Shown piece after piece: positions 36,675-44,513 of a stretch of 59,705 nt of DNA. A model generated the notes under the pieces. That model was not told the origin of the DNA, did no database searches, and saw only the letters and a program-made list of their open reading frames with translations. The translations under genes were made by a program, and so were the position numbers. Source of the DNA: Methylophaga lonarensis MPL (GTDB taxonomy: Bacteria; Pseudomonadota; Gammaproteobacteria; Nitrosococcales; Methylophagaceae). Each line of letters starts with the position of its first letter. Position 1 is the stretch's first letter. The DNA lies in assembly GCF_000349205.1 (NCBI RefSeq), contig NZ_APHR01000017.1, forward strand, positions 4 through 59,708. The letters are read 5' to 3'.

Positions 36675-36700
36675 ACCACAGAGACACGGAGGGCACAGAG
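36675..36700 (+). repeat. CACAGAG repeat arm (left boundary of accessory pocket)
   Basis: ACCACAGAGACACGGAGGG and the bases up to GCACAGAG are almost identical to the arm at 46281-46306. The reverse-oriented form, CTCTGTG...CTCTGTGGT, recurs in each unit of the repeats at 38.0-39.66 kb. It lies 20 bases after the LysR stop. Confidence 0.8.
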
Positions 36701-36713
36701 AGGGAGGAAGGGC

Positions 36714-36788
36714 TTTTAACGACCGCAACAGCGGCCGAGCGCAGCGAGGTTCGGGCCCGTAGGGCCGCACTGCTTGCGATTGTTAAGT
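36714..36788 (-). other. attC-like recombination site 1 (downstream of cassette gene)
   Basis: Read on the minus strand, the site starts ACTTAAC (R'') and ends GTTAAAA (R'), 75 bases apart. R boxes pair at 5 of 7 positions. A 3-base unpaired spacer follows. Then CGCAA pairs with TTGCG as the L boxes, with an extra unpaired G next to it on one strand, and CGGCC/GGCCG continues the stem. This R-spacer-L-extrahelical base order is the attC fold of integron cassettes. The R'' box contains the stop codon of the gene, as is usual. Confidence 0.72.
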
Positions 36789-37481
36789 GCGTTGCCGCAT
36801 ATGCTTTTCAATAAAATTCTCTGTATTCTCATACTTTATTTTGATCTTATCATCAACTTCTATCTTCATATTATTGAGATGGTTAAGGAAGGGGTTTTTC
36901 CCATTAATTCGGCCATTATCAAAGGTGAATGCATAAACATTTGAAGATGATTTTTTCTTTAGCACTGAGGCATCAATTTTTCTATAAAAAGCCCTTTGAT
37001 TGATAGGAATAGTACTCCCTGACAAATGTTTGAATACACTTGGCGTTAATATAAATCCAAGCCAATTTTGATCTTCGCCGTATTCATACGCATCAATTAG
37101 CCCTTTTCCTACGTAGGTGTTCTTAGACCTATTCGTATAGACAGGGCCAACAGTCAAAGCCCCTCTTACCGGTATTTCCTTCAAGATTAGACGTTGGAAA
37201 AAGAGTCTAGAAGCCATCTCTATTTTTGCAAATTCATGCTCTGAGGATCCTCGAGTGTACAAGATAAATGTATCGGAAAACCACGTTTGCGAAATTCCAA
37301 CTGTCTCATCATCAGGGTGTTCCTGCTGTACAGACTTTAATACCATTTCATAGACTTGTAACACTTTAGAAATTGGATTATTTCTGACAAGCTCAGAGAA
37401 CCCTAGCAAGTCAAAGTATGCAAACCAACGCTTCCTATATTTATTTTTTATGCTAGCCACAGATATAGACCACTTGAGCAC
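36783..37481 (-). CDS. Cassette gene: putative class III nucleotidyl cyclase-like protein
   Basis: 232 residues from a GTG at 37481, which overlaps attC site 2. A later GTG at 37460 is also possible. The gene is AT-rich compared with its neighbours. The motif order fits the class III cyclase fold: D24 in FDLLGF, D70 in FSDTFILY (46 residues apart, close to the normal spacing of the metal-binding Asp pair), then PVRGALTVGPVY like the RxGxxxGxV stretch, then YVGKGLIDAYEYGE like the G-x-x-x-N-x-A-x region. Such proteins make cyclic nucleotides. There is no sensor domain and no membrane helix. Product and activity are unknown. No Pycsar-type effector is beside it. Confidence 0.6.
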   Translation of the reverse strand: MLKWSISVASIKNKYRKRWFAYFDLLGFSELVRNNPISKVLQVYEMVLKSVQQEHPDDETVGISQTWFSDTFILYTRGSSEHEFAKIEMASRLFFQRLILKEIPVRGALTVGPVYTNRSKNTYVGKGLIDAYEYGEDQNWLGFILTPSVFKHLSGSTIPINQRAFYRKIDASVLKKKSSSNVYAFTFDNGRINGKNPFLNHLNNMKIEVDDKIKIKYENTENFIEKHMRQRT

Positions 37482-37560
37482 TTAACGTTGCGCACAGAGG
37501 CGCGAGCTTGCGAGCATCCTGCTGCCGCTTGCGGCAGCGAACTGGTGCGCTTGGTTATGT
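37480..37560 (-). other. attC-like recombination site 2 (upstream of cassette gene)
   Basis: On the minus strand it runs from ACATAAC (R'') to GTTAAGT (R'), 81 bases. R boxes pair at 6 of 7 positions. The spacer CAA/AAC is unpaired. GCGCAC and GTGCGC pair as L boxes. The middle holds two more hairpins (GCTGCCGC/GCGGCAGC and GAGCTTGCGAGC), the variable terminal part of attC. Both attC-like sites point the same way, as in a cassette array. Confidence 0.7.
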
Positions 37561-37579
37561 GTGGTTGCCACACCGGAAC

Positions 37580-37796
37580 TCATTTTCCATCCCTCTCATC
37601 AATATGTCTTTGAGTATCCTCGGGTATGACATCCGAGTAGAGCAAATCAAGCTCCTTCGGTTTAGGATTATCAAGGGGTCAGCCAACTTGATTGGTGAGT
37701 AGTTATTTGAAGGTGAGATTGGCCAGAAGCATTAATCTTGAATGAATTACGATTGATTATGCGGGTTGTTTGTTGGGATGAAATGAACGCTTCCAT
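37580..37796 (-). pseudogene. Probable small cassette gene broken by a frameshift
   Basis: An ATG at 37796 has a strong ribosome site (GGTGGAGGAATC just upstream) and reads MEAFISSQQTTRIINRN through to a stop at 37671 after 41 residues. In the next frame, open from 37678, the sequence LDNPKPKELDLLYSD, then VIPEDTQRHIDERDGK, runs to a stop at 37580, 20 bases before attC site 2. Removing one C from CCCC near 37674-37677 joins the two into one 71-residue protein. I do not recognise it. The evidence is codon phase and position only. Confidence 0.35.
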
Positions 37797-37882
37797 GATT
37801 CCTCCACCGGCTGTTGGTTTTGTGAGTTTAATCACATTTTGCTTGAGGGTACAAACTTGGGCCGTTGTGCGAAACAATCTAC

Positions 37883-38308
37883 TTTGAGCTTTTGATCGAA
37901 GGTCGGGACTGGATCGCCACGCCCTAGCGGGCTCGCGATGACGGGAATATTGGGAAGAGGCTTACGATGAGGGGCTAATTTTCATCCCAAAAAATCTGCG
38001 CTCATCTGCGAAAATCTGCGGATAAAAATCTTACAAAATACCCGTGTCCTCTGTGACTCTGTGGTGAGCATTTAAGTTTGAGCTTTTGATTGGAGGTCGG
38101 GACTGGATCGCCATGCCCTAGAGGGCTCGCGATGACGGGAAATGGGGTTGGGCTCACGATGACGGGAGTATTAGGTCGAGGCTCGCATGATGGGATTTTG
38201 GTCAGTGCGAATCGATGTTTCATCCAAAAAATCTGCGCCCATCTGCGTAAATCTGCGGACAAAAATCTTATAAAACTCCGTGCTCTCTGTGTCTCTGTGG
38301 TGATCAAC
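37883..38308. repeat. Repeat region A: two units of the ~237-bp repeat
   Basis: Two copies of a unit with three parts: GGTCGGGACTGGATCGCC...CTCGCGATGACGGG, then AATCTGCGCCCATCTGCG...ATCTGCGGATAAA, then CTCTGTG...CTCTGTGGTGA. The ATCTGCG core starts at 37994 and 38231, 237 bases apart. The 900-base gap between the cassette gene and parD holds this array, attC site 2 and the broken cassette gene. I see nothing else there. Confidence 0.85.
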
Positions 38309-38350
38309 CGCCAGCCAGCAATTGCATTCTGAAATCAGCGGCAGCAAAAT

Positions 38351-38367
38351 ATACCAATTATTGGTAT
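38351..38367. promoter_or_regulatory. ParD operator palindrome
   Basis: ATACCAA-TTA-TTGGTAT, a perfect 7-base inverted repeat, lies 15 bases upstream of the parD start. RHH antitoxins repress their own operon through such sites. Confidence 0.8.
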
Positions 38368-38382
38368 TTATCAGGTGTCACC

Positions 38383-38622
38383 ATGCAAAAAAATACCAGC
38401 ATCACCTTAGGTAAGCACTTCGATAGCTTTATCGCAGAACAGCTTAAAAGTGGTCGCTACAGTTCAACCAGTGAGGTGGTTCGTGCCGGGCTGCGCTTGT
38501 TGGAAGAATCTGAAACGCGACTGAACACGCTGCGGAAAATGCTCAAGGATGGCGAAGCTGGCGGATTTGAGGACTATTCCTATCAATCGTTACTCGATGA
38601 GCTGGATAACGAACAACGCTGA
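38383..38622 (+). CDS. parD: ParD-family antitoxin
   Basis: 79 residues. The ribbon-helix-helix part is ITLGKHFDSFIAEQLKSGRYSSTSEVVRAGLRLLEE, the ParD (CC2985-type) consensus. The C-terminal tail, rich in acidic residues (EAGGFEDYSYQSLLDELDNEQ), wraps the toxin. It overlaps parE by one base. It lies between two repeat blocks. Confidence 0.93.
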   Translation: MQKNTSITLGKHFDSFIAEQLKSGRYSSTSEVVRAGLRLLEESETRLNTLRKMLKDGEAGGFEDYSYQSLLDELDNEQR

Positions 38623-38918
38623 TGGCTCAATTCAAGCTTTCCAGGACGGCTAAAGCAGATCTAAAAAACATCGCCCGACATACGGAACGTCAGTGGGGGC
38701 GAGCGCAACGAAATCATTATATCCTCCAGCTCGACCAAGGCTTTCATTTGCTGGCCGACAACCCCGAGCTTGGTCAACGTTGTGATGAGATAAGCCCCGG
38801 CTACCGCCAATATCTAGTCGGTAGTCATGTCATTTTTTATCGACTGGGCAGTGGTGAGGTTCCAGAAATTATCCGTATTCTGCATAAACGTATGCTGCCG
38901 AAAGGCTATTTGAGTTAG
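38622..38918 (+). CDS. parE: ParE-family toxin
   Basis: 98 residues of the RelE/ParE superfamily: FKLSRTAKADLKNIARHTERQWG, then HLLADNPELGQRCDEISPGYRQY, ending IIRILHKRM. ParE toxins poison DNA gyrase. The start overlaps the parD stop, so the pair is co-translated. The next repeat unit starts 7 bases after the stop. Confidence 0.93.
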   Translation: MAQFKLSRTAKADLKNIARHTERQWGRAQRNHYILQLDQGFHLLADNPELGQRCDEISPGYRQYLVGSHVIFYRLGSGEVPEIIRILHKRMLPKGYLS

Positions 38919-38920
38919 CG

Positions 38921-39655
38921 AGAAATCTGCGCCCATCTGCGTAAATCTGCGGATAAAAATCTAAAAAACTCTGTGCCCTCTGTGTCTCTGTGGTGAGCAT
39001 TTCAGTTTGAGTTTTTGATTGAAGGTCGGGACTGGATCGCCACGCCCTAGCGGGCTCGCGATGACGGGATGATGGGGTGGGGCTCACGATGACGGGAGTA
39101 TTAGGTCGAGGCTCGCATGATGGGATTTTGGTCAGTCCGAATCGGTATTTCATCCAAAATAATCTGCGCCCATCTGCGTAAATCTGCGGATAAAAATCTA
39201 AAAAACTCTGTGCCCTCTGTGTCTCTGTGGTGAGCATTTCAGTTTGAGTTTTTGATTGAAGGTCGGGACTGGATCGCCACGCCCTAGCGGGCTCGCGATG
39301 ACGGGAAAATGGGGTGGGGCTCACGATGACGGGAGTATTAGGTCGAGGCTCGCATGATGGGATTTTGGTCAGTCCGAATCGGTATTTCATCCCAAAAAAA
39401 TCTGCGCCCATCCGCGAAAATCTGCGGATAAAAATCTAAAAAACTCTGTGCCCTCTGTGTCTCTGTGGTGAGCATTTCAGTTTGAGCTTTTGATTAAGGT
39501 CGGGACTGGATCGCCACGCCCTAGCGAGCTCGCGATGACGGGTGTTTGGTCAGTCCGAATCGGTATTTCATCCCAAAAAATCTGCGCCCATCTGCGAAAA
39601 TCTGCGGATAAAAATCTTAAAAAACTCCGTGCCCTCTGTGCCTCTGTGGTGAACT
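38921..39655. repeat. Repeat region B: four units of the ~237-bp repeat
   Basis: The ATCTGCG core begins at 38925, 39162, 39400 and 39580, giving spacings of 237, 238 and 180 bases, so the third unit is shortened. Each unit ends with the CTCTGTG...CTCTGTGGTGA arm and most carry GGTCGGGACTGGATCGCC. The last arm touches the stop of the aldo/keto reductase gene. No gene is seen in this stretch. Confidence 0.87.
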
Positions 39656-40457
39656 ATCGTTTTTCAATCGCCAGTATTGCTTTAGCCAGATTGTCCGCCA
39701 GATGGGCCGGGTTGATGGTGCCGACAATCACGCTTTTGACTGCGGGTTCTTTAAAGATAAAGTCGAAGCTGGCTTGCACGGTATCTTGACCTTCCAGTGC
39801 CAGATGGCCGCTGGCGAGGGCTTTTTTGATAAACACCGATTTGTTCATGGCGGCAGCGGCATCCAGCACCGCCTGTTCGCCTTGGTAGCTGAGATTGTGC
39901 GTGACCATGACAATGTCGCTTTGCTCTAATGCCAGCAAGCCGCCTTCGACGGTTTTGCCAGACAAGCCGGTTGCTTTGATAAGGCCTTGGGATTTGAGTT
40001 CATTGAGCGTGTCCAGTGCCCGAAATTGCTCAATCACTGTCAGATCGTTGCCATCGGAATGAATCAGCACGATATCCAGCACATCGCGTTTCAGTCGTTG
40101 CAGGCTTTGTTCGACGCTGCGTTTCAGGCCATCGGCGCTGAAATCAAAAGACGATTGGCCGCTGTCGGCATCAAACAGTTCACCGGCTTTGCTGCAAATA
40201 ACAAAGGGATGCGGCAGTTGCGGCAGCAGTTGCCCCAGGCGTTGTTCGCTGTTGCCATAGGCCGGGGCGGTATCAATTAGGTTGATGCCCAACTCCCAGG
40301 CTTGTTGCAGCAGTTGCAGTGCGGCATCGTCATCTGGAATGGTAAAGCTGCTTGGGTATTTAACGCCTTTGTCACGGCCTAGTTTGACGGTGCCCAGCCC
40401 CAACGCCGAGACTTCAAGGTCGGTGCCGGCGATGCGGTTTTTAGCTAACGGGCTCAT
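39654..40457 (-). CDS. Aldo/keto reductase
   Basis: 267 residues. The catalytic tetrad is visible: Asp and Tyr in IDTAPAYGNSE, Lys in VICSKAGE, and His in IVLIHSDG. NADPH-binding residues lie near VKSVIVGTINPAH. The substrate is unknown. It is the third gene of a minus-strand operon with the FAD protein (4-base ATGA overlap) and gmhA, inside the LPS core region. That suggests a sugar carbonyl as substrate, but this is an inference. It is slightly short for the family. Confidence 0.87.
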   Translation of the reverse strand: MSPLAKNRIAGTDLEVSALGLGTVKLGRDKGVKYPSSFTIPDDDAALQLLQQAWELGINLIDTAPAYGNSEQRLGQLLPQLPHPFVICSKAGELFDADSGQSSFDFSADGLKRSVEQSLQRLKRDVLDIVLIHSDGNDLTVIEQFRALDTLNELKSQGLIKATGLSGKTVEGGLLALEQSDIVMVTHNLSYQGEQAVLDAAAAMNKSVFIKKALASGHLALEGQDTVQASFDFIFKEPAVKSVIVGTINPAHLADNLAKAILAIEKR

Positions 40458-41650
40458 GATTGAAAAGCCCGATCCCAGAGTGGTTCGGCCAATTGTGCCG
40501 GTGCCAGTCCGCTGGGCTCGGCATGTTGGCCTTTATTCAGACCTTGCTGTTCCAGTGTAGCAATGACTTGATCGGCCAGATCCGGTGATAAGGCCAGTTT
40601 GGTGGGCCAGGCGATATGCAGATTGCCTTCCGAGTGAACAAAAGCGCTGTCTGGCCGAGTCAGGTTGCTTTGTTTGGGTTCGGCGCGATTGATGTTGTGC
40701 GTGGCCCAGTCGAGTTCTGGCAGCTCAAACCAGGGCAGGATTTGCTTGAGCAGGGCTTTGGCCTCAACAATCAAGTCATCGGCTGGTTTGCCAACGCCTT
40801 GTTCGGCGATATTGCCGCCCAGATACCAGACGATATTGCCGCTGGCGTTGGGATGACTGCTGATGGTGGCAATTGGTTTGCTGCCACTGCCGAGGCTATG
40901 GGCATAGATTTGCGGCAGGGCATGGGCCGGATTTTTAGCCTTGCACAGCAACATTTGTAACGGCCGTTTTTGCATTTGCAGTTTTTGCAGGCCGATGGCC
41001 TCAAGCAACTCGGCCATGCCCTCACCGGCGGTGAGTACATAATGCTGCGCTTGAATTTCGGTGTCGCCGTAAATCACTTGTTTCAGCTGGCCTTGTTCGC
41101 GAATAAATTCAGCGGGCTGATGGGGTGTTTTGACAATGCGTTGTGGCTGTTGCTGGCTGAGTGCTTTCAGCAGGCTGTGCACATCCAGAACCGGTTCATC
41201 CAGTTGGTACAGCGTGCCTTTAAAGCCGGCATCGGCAAACAGGCCGGTGCGGTTAGCTTTGGGGATGGATTGCATCCGGCTTTGCAGGGCTTTGCTGGCA
41301 AAAAACGACACCATTTTTGACGACAGGCTTTGCGTTGACCATAACAGTTGATGTTCGGTGAATAGCTGCACTTGGGATAAATCCAGTTCGCCGGTGCCGT
41401 TCAAACAGGCTTTCCAGCGGGCGGGCATTTGGCTGATGGCTTGCGCCGCATTGGACAGAATGCCGTTAAGTGCGTACTTACTGCCGCCGTGAATAATGCC
41501 CTGGGCACTCAGAGTTTGTGCATGACCTATCTGGTCTTTTTCCAGCAGCAGACAGTGGTAGCCCATCTGGGTTAGCCGATTGTACAGCCATAATCCGGCA
41601 ATGCCTGCGCCGATAATGGCGACATCGGTAGTGATGATGTTTCGGGTCAT
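40454..41650 (-). CDS. FAD-dependent oxidoreductase (DAO-fold)
   Basis: 398 residues with an N-terminal Rossmann motif TDVAIIGAGIAGLWLYNRL, then LLLEKDQIG for the FAD ribose. The fold resembles the DAO / hydroxyglutarate-dehydrogenase group. The C-terminal half does not show the residues I would use to name the substrate. It is co-translated with gmhA upstream (stop/start overlap at 41647-41650) and with the aldo/keto reductase downstream. The operon position suggests oxidation of a sugar or sugar acid in LPS core synthesis. Confidence 0.78.
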   Translation of the reverse strand: MTRNIITTDVAIIGAGIAGLWLYNRLTQMGYHCLLLEKDQIGHAQTLSAQGIIHGGSKYALNGILSNAAQAISQMPARWKACLNGTGELDLSQVQLFTEHQLLWSTQSLSSKMVSFFASKALQSRMQSIPKANRTGLFADAGFKGTLYQLDEPVLDVHSLLKALSQQQPQRIVKTPHQPAEFIREQGQLKQVIYGDTEIQAQHYVLTAGEGMAELLEAIGLQKLQMQKRPLQMLLCKAKNPAHALPQIYAHSLGSGSKPIATISSHPNASGNIVWYLGGNIAEQGVGKPADDLIVEAKALLKQILPWFELPELDWATHNINRAEPKQSNLTRPDSAFVHSEGNLHIAWPTKLALSPDLADQVIATLEQQGLNKGQHAEPSGLAPAQLAEPLWDRAFQS

Positions 41651-42210
41651 TGTTGTTTCAGTTGGGCATCCAGCGCTTCACACAGCCAGTGGCCGACAAT
41701 GATGTGGCCTTCCTGGATGCGAGCAGTTTCACTGCTTTGGATGCGAATACATTCATCAGCAATATTCAGCAGCGCGCCACCGGAATCACCGGTGAAAGCA
41801 ACGCTGTAGCAGCCTATTTGTTGTGCTGTTTTAATGCCGTTGATGACATTTTTGCTGTTGCCTGAGGTGGAAAAGCCAAACGCCAGATCGCCGGGGCGAG
41901 CCAGCGCCATGATTTGACGATCAAACACGGTATCGAAACTGTAGTCATTACTGTGCGCGGTCAGGATAGAGGTGTCAGTGGTCAGGGCAATGGCGCCGAG
42001 TGGCTGCCGATCATCCTTGTAACGCACGACAAATTCTGCGGCCAGATGCTGCGCATCTGCGGCACTGCCACCATTGCCGAAAAATAAAACTTTATTGCCA
42101 GCCAGTACACAATCGCGAACCCGGTCGAGTAATGCGTCCAGTTGCGGGGCCATATCAAACAGGCTTTCGACCATTTGCTGGTGACGATGCAGAGTAGAGT
42201 GAAAGGACAC
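41647..42210 (-). CDS. gmhA: Sedoheptulose-7-phosphate isomerase GmhA (SIS domain)
   Basis: 187 residues. The active-site pieces of GmhA are in place: FGNGGSAADAQHLAAEF (His and Glu), STSGNSKNVI, and RIQEGHIIVGHWL (Gln and His). It makes heptose 7-phosphate from sedoheptulose 7-phosphate, the first step toward ADP-heptose. It starts the minus operon that is divergent from the WaaP-like gene, with only 78 bases between, so both promoters must share that gap. Confidence 0.9.
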   Translation of the reverse strand: MSFHSTLHRHQQMVESLFDMAPQLDALLDRVRDCVLAGNKVLFFGNGGSAADAQHLAAEFVVRYKDDRQPLGAIALTTDTSILTAHSNDYSFDTVFDRQIMALARPGDLAFGFSTSGNSKNVINGIKTAQQIGCYSVAFTGDSGGALLNIADECIRIQSSETARIQEGHIIVGHWLCEALDAQLKQQ

Positions 42211-42288
42211 GGCTTACCTCATTATGGGTCAGGTGTTAAGATTTACGGCTTTGGTGCGATAGTGTAACAAAACGCCATTCGCAAACGC

Positions 42289-43128
42289 ATGAACATAATT
42301 AAACAGGCCCTGAAGCTGACAGCCCGGATGAAGATTAATTCCTGTTATCTGCGAGATGATTTGTCACGGGCCTGGGCTGACCAGCCGGTGTTTGATCTGG
42401 TTGCCAAACTGGATGGTGAGATATTCCGCAGCAAGGAAGGCCGCCGCACCCTGCGCTTTGCGCTGAACAATCACAGCTATTTTCTCAAATATCACGCCGG
42501 TGTTGGCTGGCTGGAAATCTTCAAGAACCTGCTGGCTTTGCGTTTGCCGATTATCAGCGCCCGCAATGAATGGCAGGCGATTCAGTTTTTGCAACAACAC
42601 GGTCTGGATACCATGACGCTGGCCGCTTATGGCGAGCGGGGCTGGAATCCGGCACGGCGGCAGTCGTTTGTGATCACTGATGATTTGACCGAGACCATGA
42701 GTCTGGAATGGCTCGGCGAACAGTGGCAACAGCGACCTCCAAGCTATGCCAGCAAGCAGGCTTTGATTCACAAACTGGCCGACATCAGCCGCATCATGCA
42801 CCGCAACGGCATGAATCATCGTGACTATTACCTGTGTCACTTTCTGCTGGATGAAAGCTTTGCCCAAACGAACGAATTCACCGTGGACACGCCGGTGTAT
42901 CTGATTGATCTGCATCGGGCGCAATTGCGCAAACAAACGCCGGAGCGTTGGATCATCAAGGACTTGGGCAGCCTGTATTTTTCGGCCAGCCGGGTGCCGC
43001 TGACTCGCCGCGATAAATTGCGCTTTATGAAAATCTATTCCGGCTTGCCGCTCAGACAACTGCTGAACACTCAGCAGCGATTTTGGCAGCAAGTGCAACA
43101 GCGCGCCGATGCGCTTTTGGCCGAATGA
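42289..43128 (+). CDS. waaP: LPS core heptose(I) kinase, WaaP/RfaP-like
   Basis: 279 residues. The motif MNHRDYYLCHFLLD is the WaaP catalytic loop, with Asp as the base, and the N-lobe reads EGRRTLRFALNNHSYFLKYH with the ATP Lys. WaaP adds phosphate to the first heptose, which holds the outer membrane together. A second Met (at 42328) would give a shorter start and cannot be excluded. It overlaps the next gene by ATGA and leads a four-gene coupled operon. Confidence 0.9.
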   Translation: MNIIKQALKLTARMKINSCYLRDDLSRAWADQPVFDLVAKLDGEIFRSKEGRRTLRFALNNHSYFLKYHAGVGWLEIFKNLLALRLPIISARNEWQAIQFLQQHGLDTMTLAAYGERGWNPARRQSFVITDDLTETMSLEWLGEQWQQRPPSYASKQALIHKLADISRIMHRNGMNHRDYYLCHFLLDESFAQTNEFTVDTPVYLIDLHRAQLRKQTPERWIIKDLGSLYFSASRVPLTRRDKLRFMKIYSGLPLRQLLNTQQRFWQQVQQRADALLAE

Positions 43129-44513
43129 CCGGCGTTGCCATCACCGCTTCTTTGTTGCAACAGCGCCAGCCGGTGGTGTCTGGACAGTTGCAACTGGCAA
43201 ATACCGAATTTGAAGTGCTGGAAAACCTTCGGCATCTGGCTGGCCGACGTTCGACGCTGAAAGTACGTCGAGTCAGTGATGGCAAGCCGATGGTGCTCAA
43301 GTTGTTTATTGCCACTGGCAAAGGCCAGCAGGAATTTGAACGTGAACTGGCGGTTTATGCGCATTGCCGCCTGCACAATATCCATGTGGCCGATATCTGC
43401 CTGCAAGTAAGTGCTCACAGGGGCGTTAGTGCGATTGCCTATCAATTATTGCCTGAGGCGGTGACCCTGGCTCAACTGCCGTTTGCCGAGCAGCCGATCC
43501 GTGAGCTGATGCTGTTGTTTGCCGAGTGTCATCTGGCGAATTGTTATCAGCAGGACCCGCATCTGGATAATTTTGCCTGGTCTGACGGCAAATTGTATTT
43601 GCTGGATTTGGCCTCAGTTGTGATTGCTGACAAGCCATTGGCAATGCACAGCTGTTTGAGCAATCTGGTGCGTCTACGGGTGCAATGGCCGGAGCAGCAA
43701 CAAGCTGAATTAAAGACGGCCATGGCCGATTATTTTGCGGCGCGACAGCAAGTATTTACTGACGCGTTAGCTCAGCAAATGCAAGTGCTGTACACCAAAG
43801 CAAGGCAGCAACATCAGTGGCATTATCAGAAAAAACAGTTACGCAATTGCACCATGACCGGCTATCAAAAGAACCTTTGGCATGAAACCACCTGGCGTAA
43901 AGGCGCGATTGAAGCATTGCCGCTTGAGCAATTAAAAGCCGCCATGCACAGCGGTCAGCCCCTAAAAACCGGCAATTCAGCAACGGTGGTATTGAGTGAA
44001 TTGGCCGGTCAGGCGGTTGTGATCAAGCGTTACAATATGAAAAATGTCTGGCACTGGCTGCGCCGTTGTTTGCGGCCTAGCCGGGCACGACAATCCTGGT
44101 TGAATGCCAATCTGTTGACTTACGCAGGCATTGCCACGCCGGGGCCTTTGGGCTTTGTTGAGCAACGCTGGCTGGGCTTGCGACATCGTGCCTATTTTGT
44201 CTGCAAGCCGATTCAAGGTCGGGCCTTGCTGGATTTGACTGATGCTGAATTGCAGGCCGTCGATTTGCAGGCGCAGCTTAAGCAACTGTTTAATCTGCTG
44301 CGTTTAAATCACCTGATACATGGCGATATGAAAGCCAACAATCTGTTGGTGGATGCCGATGGCAAACTGTGGCTGATTGATTTGGATGCCCTGCGTCAGG
44401 TGCCGGATAAGCATTTTGAACCCTTGCACCAGCAGGACCAGCGCCGCTTTTTGCAAAACTGGCAGGGGCGCGACATTGAGCCACAGCTAAAAACACTGAT
44501 TGAGAGCGCATGA
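43125..44513 (+). CDS. Double-kinase LPS core protein (two InaA-type kinase domains)
   Basis: 462 residues from the ATG at 43125 (ATGA overlap), rather than from 43083. Two kinase-like domains lie in tandem. The N-terminal one has PMVLKLFIATGKGQQEFEREL and ends QDPHLDNFAWSDGKLYLLDLAS. The C-terminal one has AVVIKRYNMKNVW and HGDMKANNLLVDADGKLWLIDLDA. Both keep a Lys, an Asp loop (HLDN, HGDMKANN) and a metal-site Asp (LLDL, LIDL). It probably phosphorylates core heptose. A comparable long kinase occurs in the Pseudomonas core cluster. Neither domain's substrate is known. Confidence 0.78.
   Translation: MTGVAITASLLQQRQPVVSGQLQLANTEFEVLENLRHLAGRRSTLKVRRVSDGKPMVLKLFIATGKGQQEFERELAVYAHCRLHNIHVADICLQVSAHRGVSAIAYQLLPEAVTLAQLPFAEQPIRELMLLFAECHLANCYQQDPHLDNFAWSDGKLYLLDLASVVIADKPLAMHSCLSNLVRLRVQWPEQQQAELKTAMADYFAARQQVFTDALAQQMQVLYTKARQQHQWHYQKKQLRNCTMTGYQKNLWHETTWRKGAIEALPLEQLKAAMHSGQPLKTGNSATVVLSELAGQAVVIKRYNMKNVWHWLRRCLRPSRARQSWLNANLLTYAGIATPGPLGFVEQRWLGLRHRAYFVCKPIQGRALLDLTDAELQAVDLQAQLKQLFNLLRLNHLIHGDMKANNLLVDADGKLWLIDLDALRQVPDKHFEPLHQQDQRRFLQNWQGRDIEPQLKTLIESA

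Noticed and set aside
38869-39411. 180-codon minus ORF in repeat region B
   Set aside because: It translates the repeat units themselves, giving the same peptide twice. It is not a protein gene.
36661-39655. Insertion sequence or transposon in the accessory pocket
   Set aside because: No transposase or terminal inverted repeats with target duplication were found. The attC-like sites and repeat array explain the layout better.
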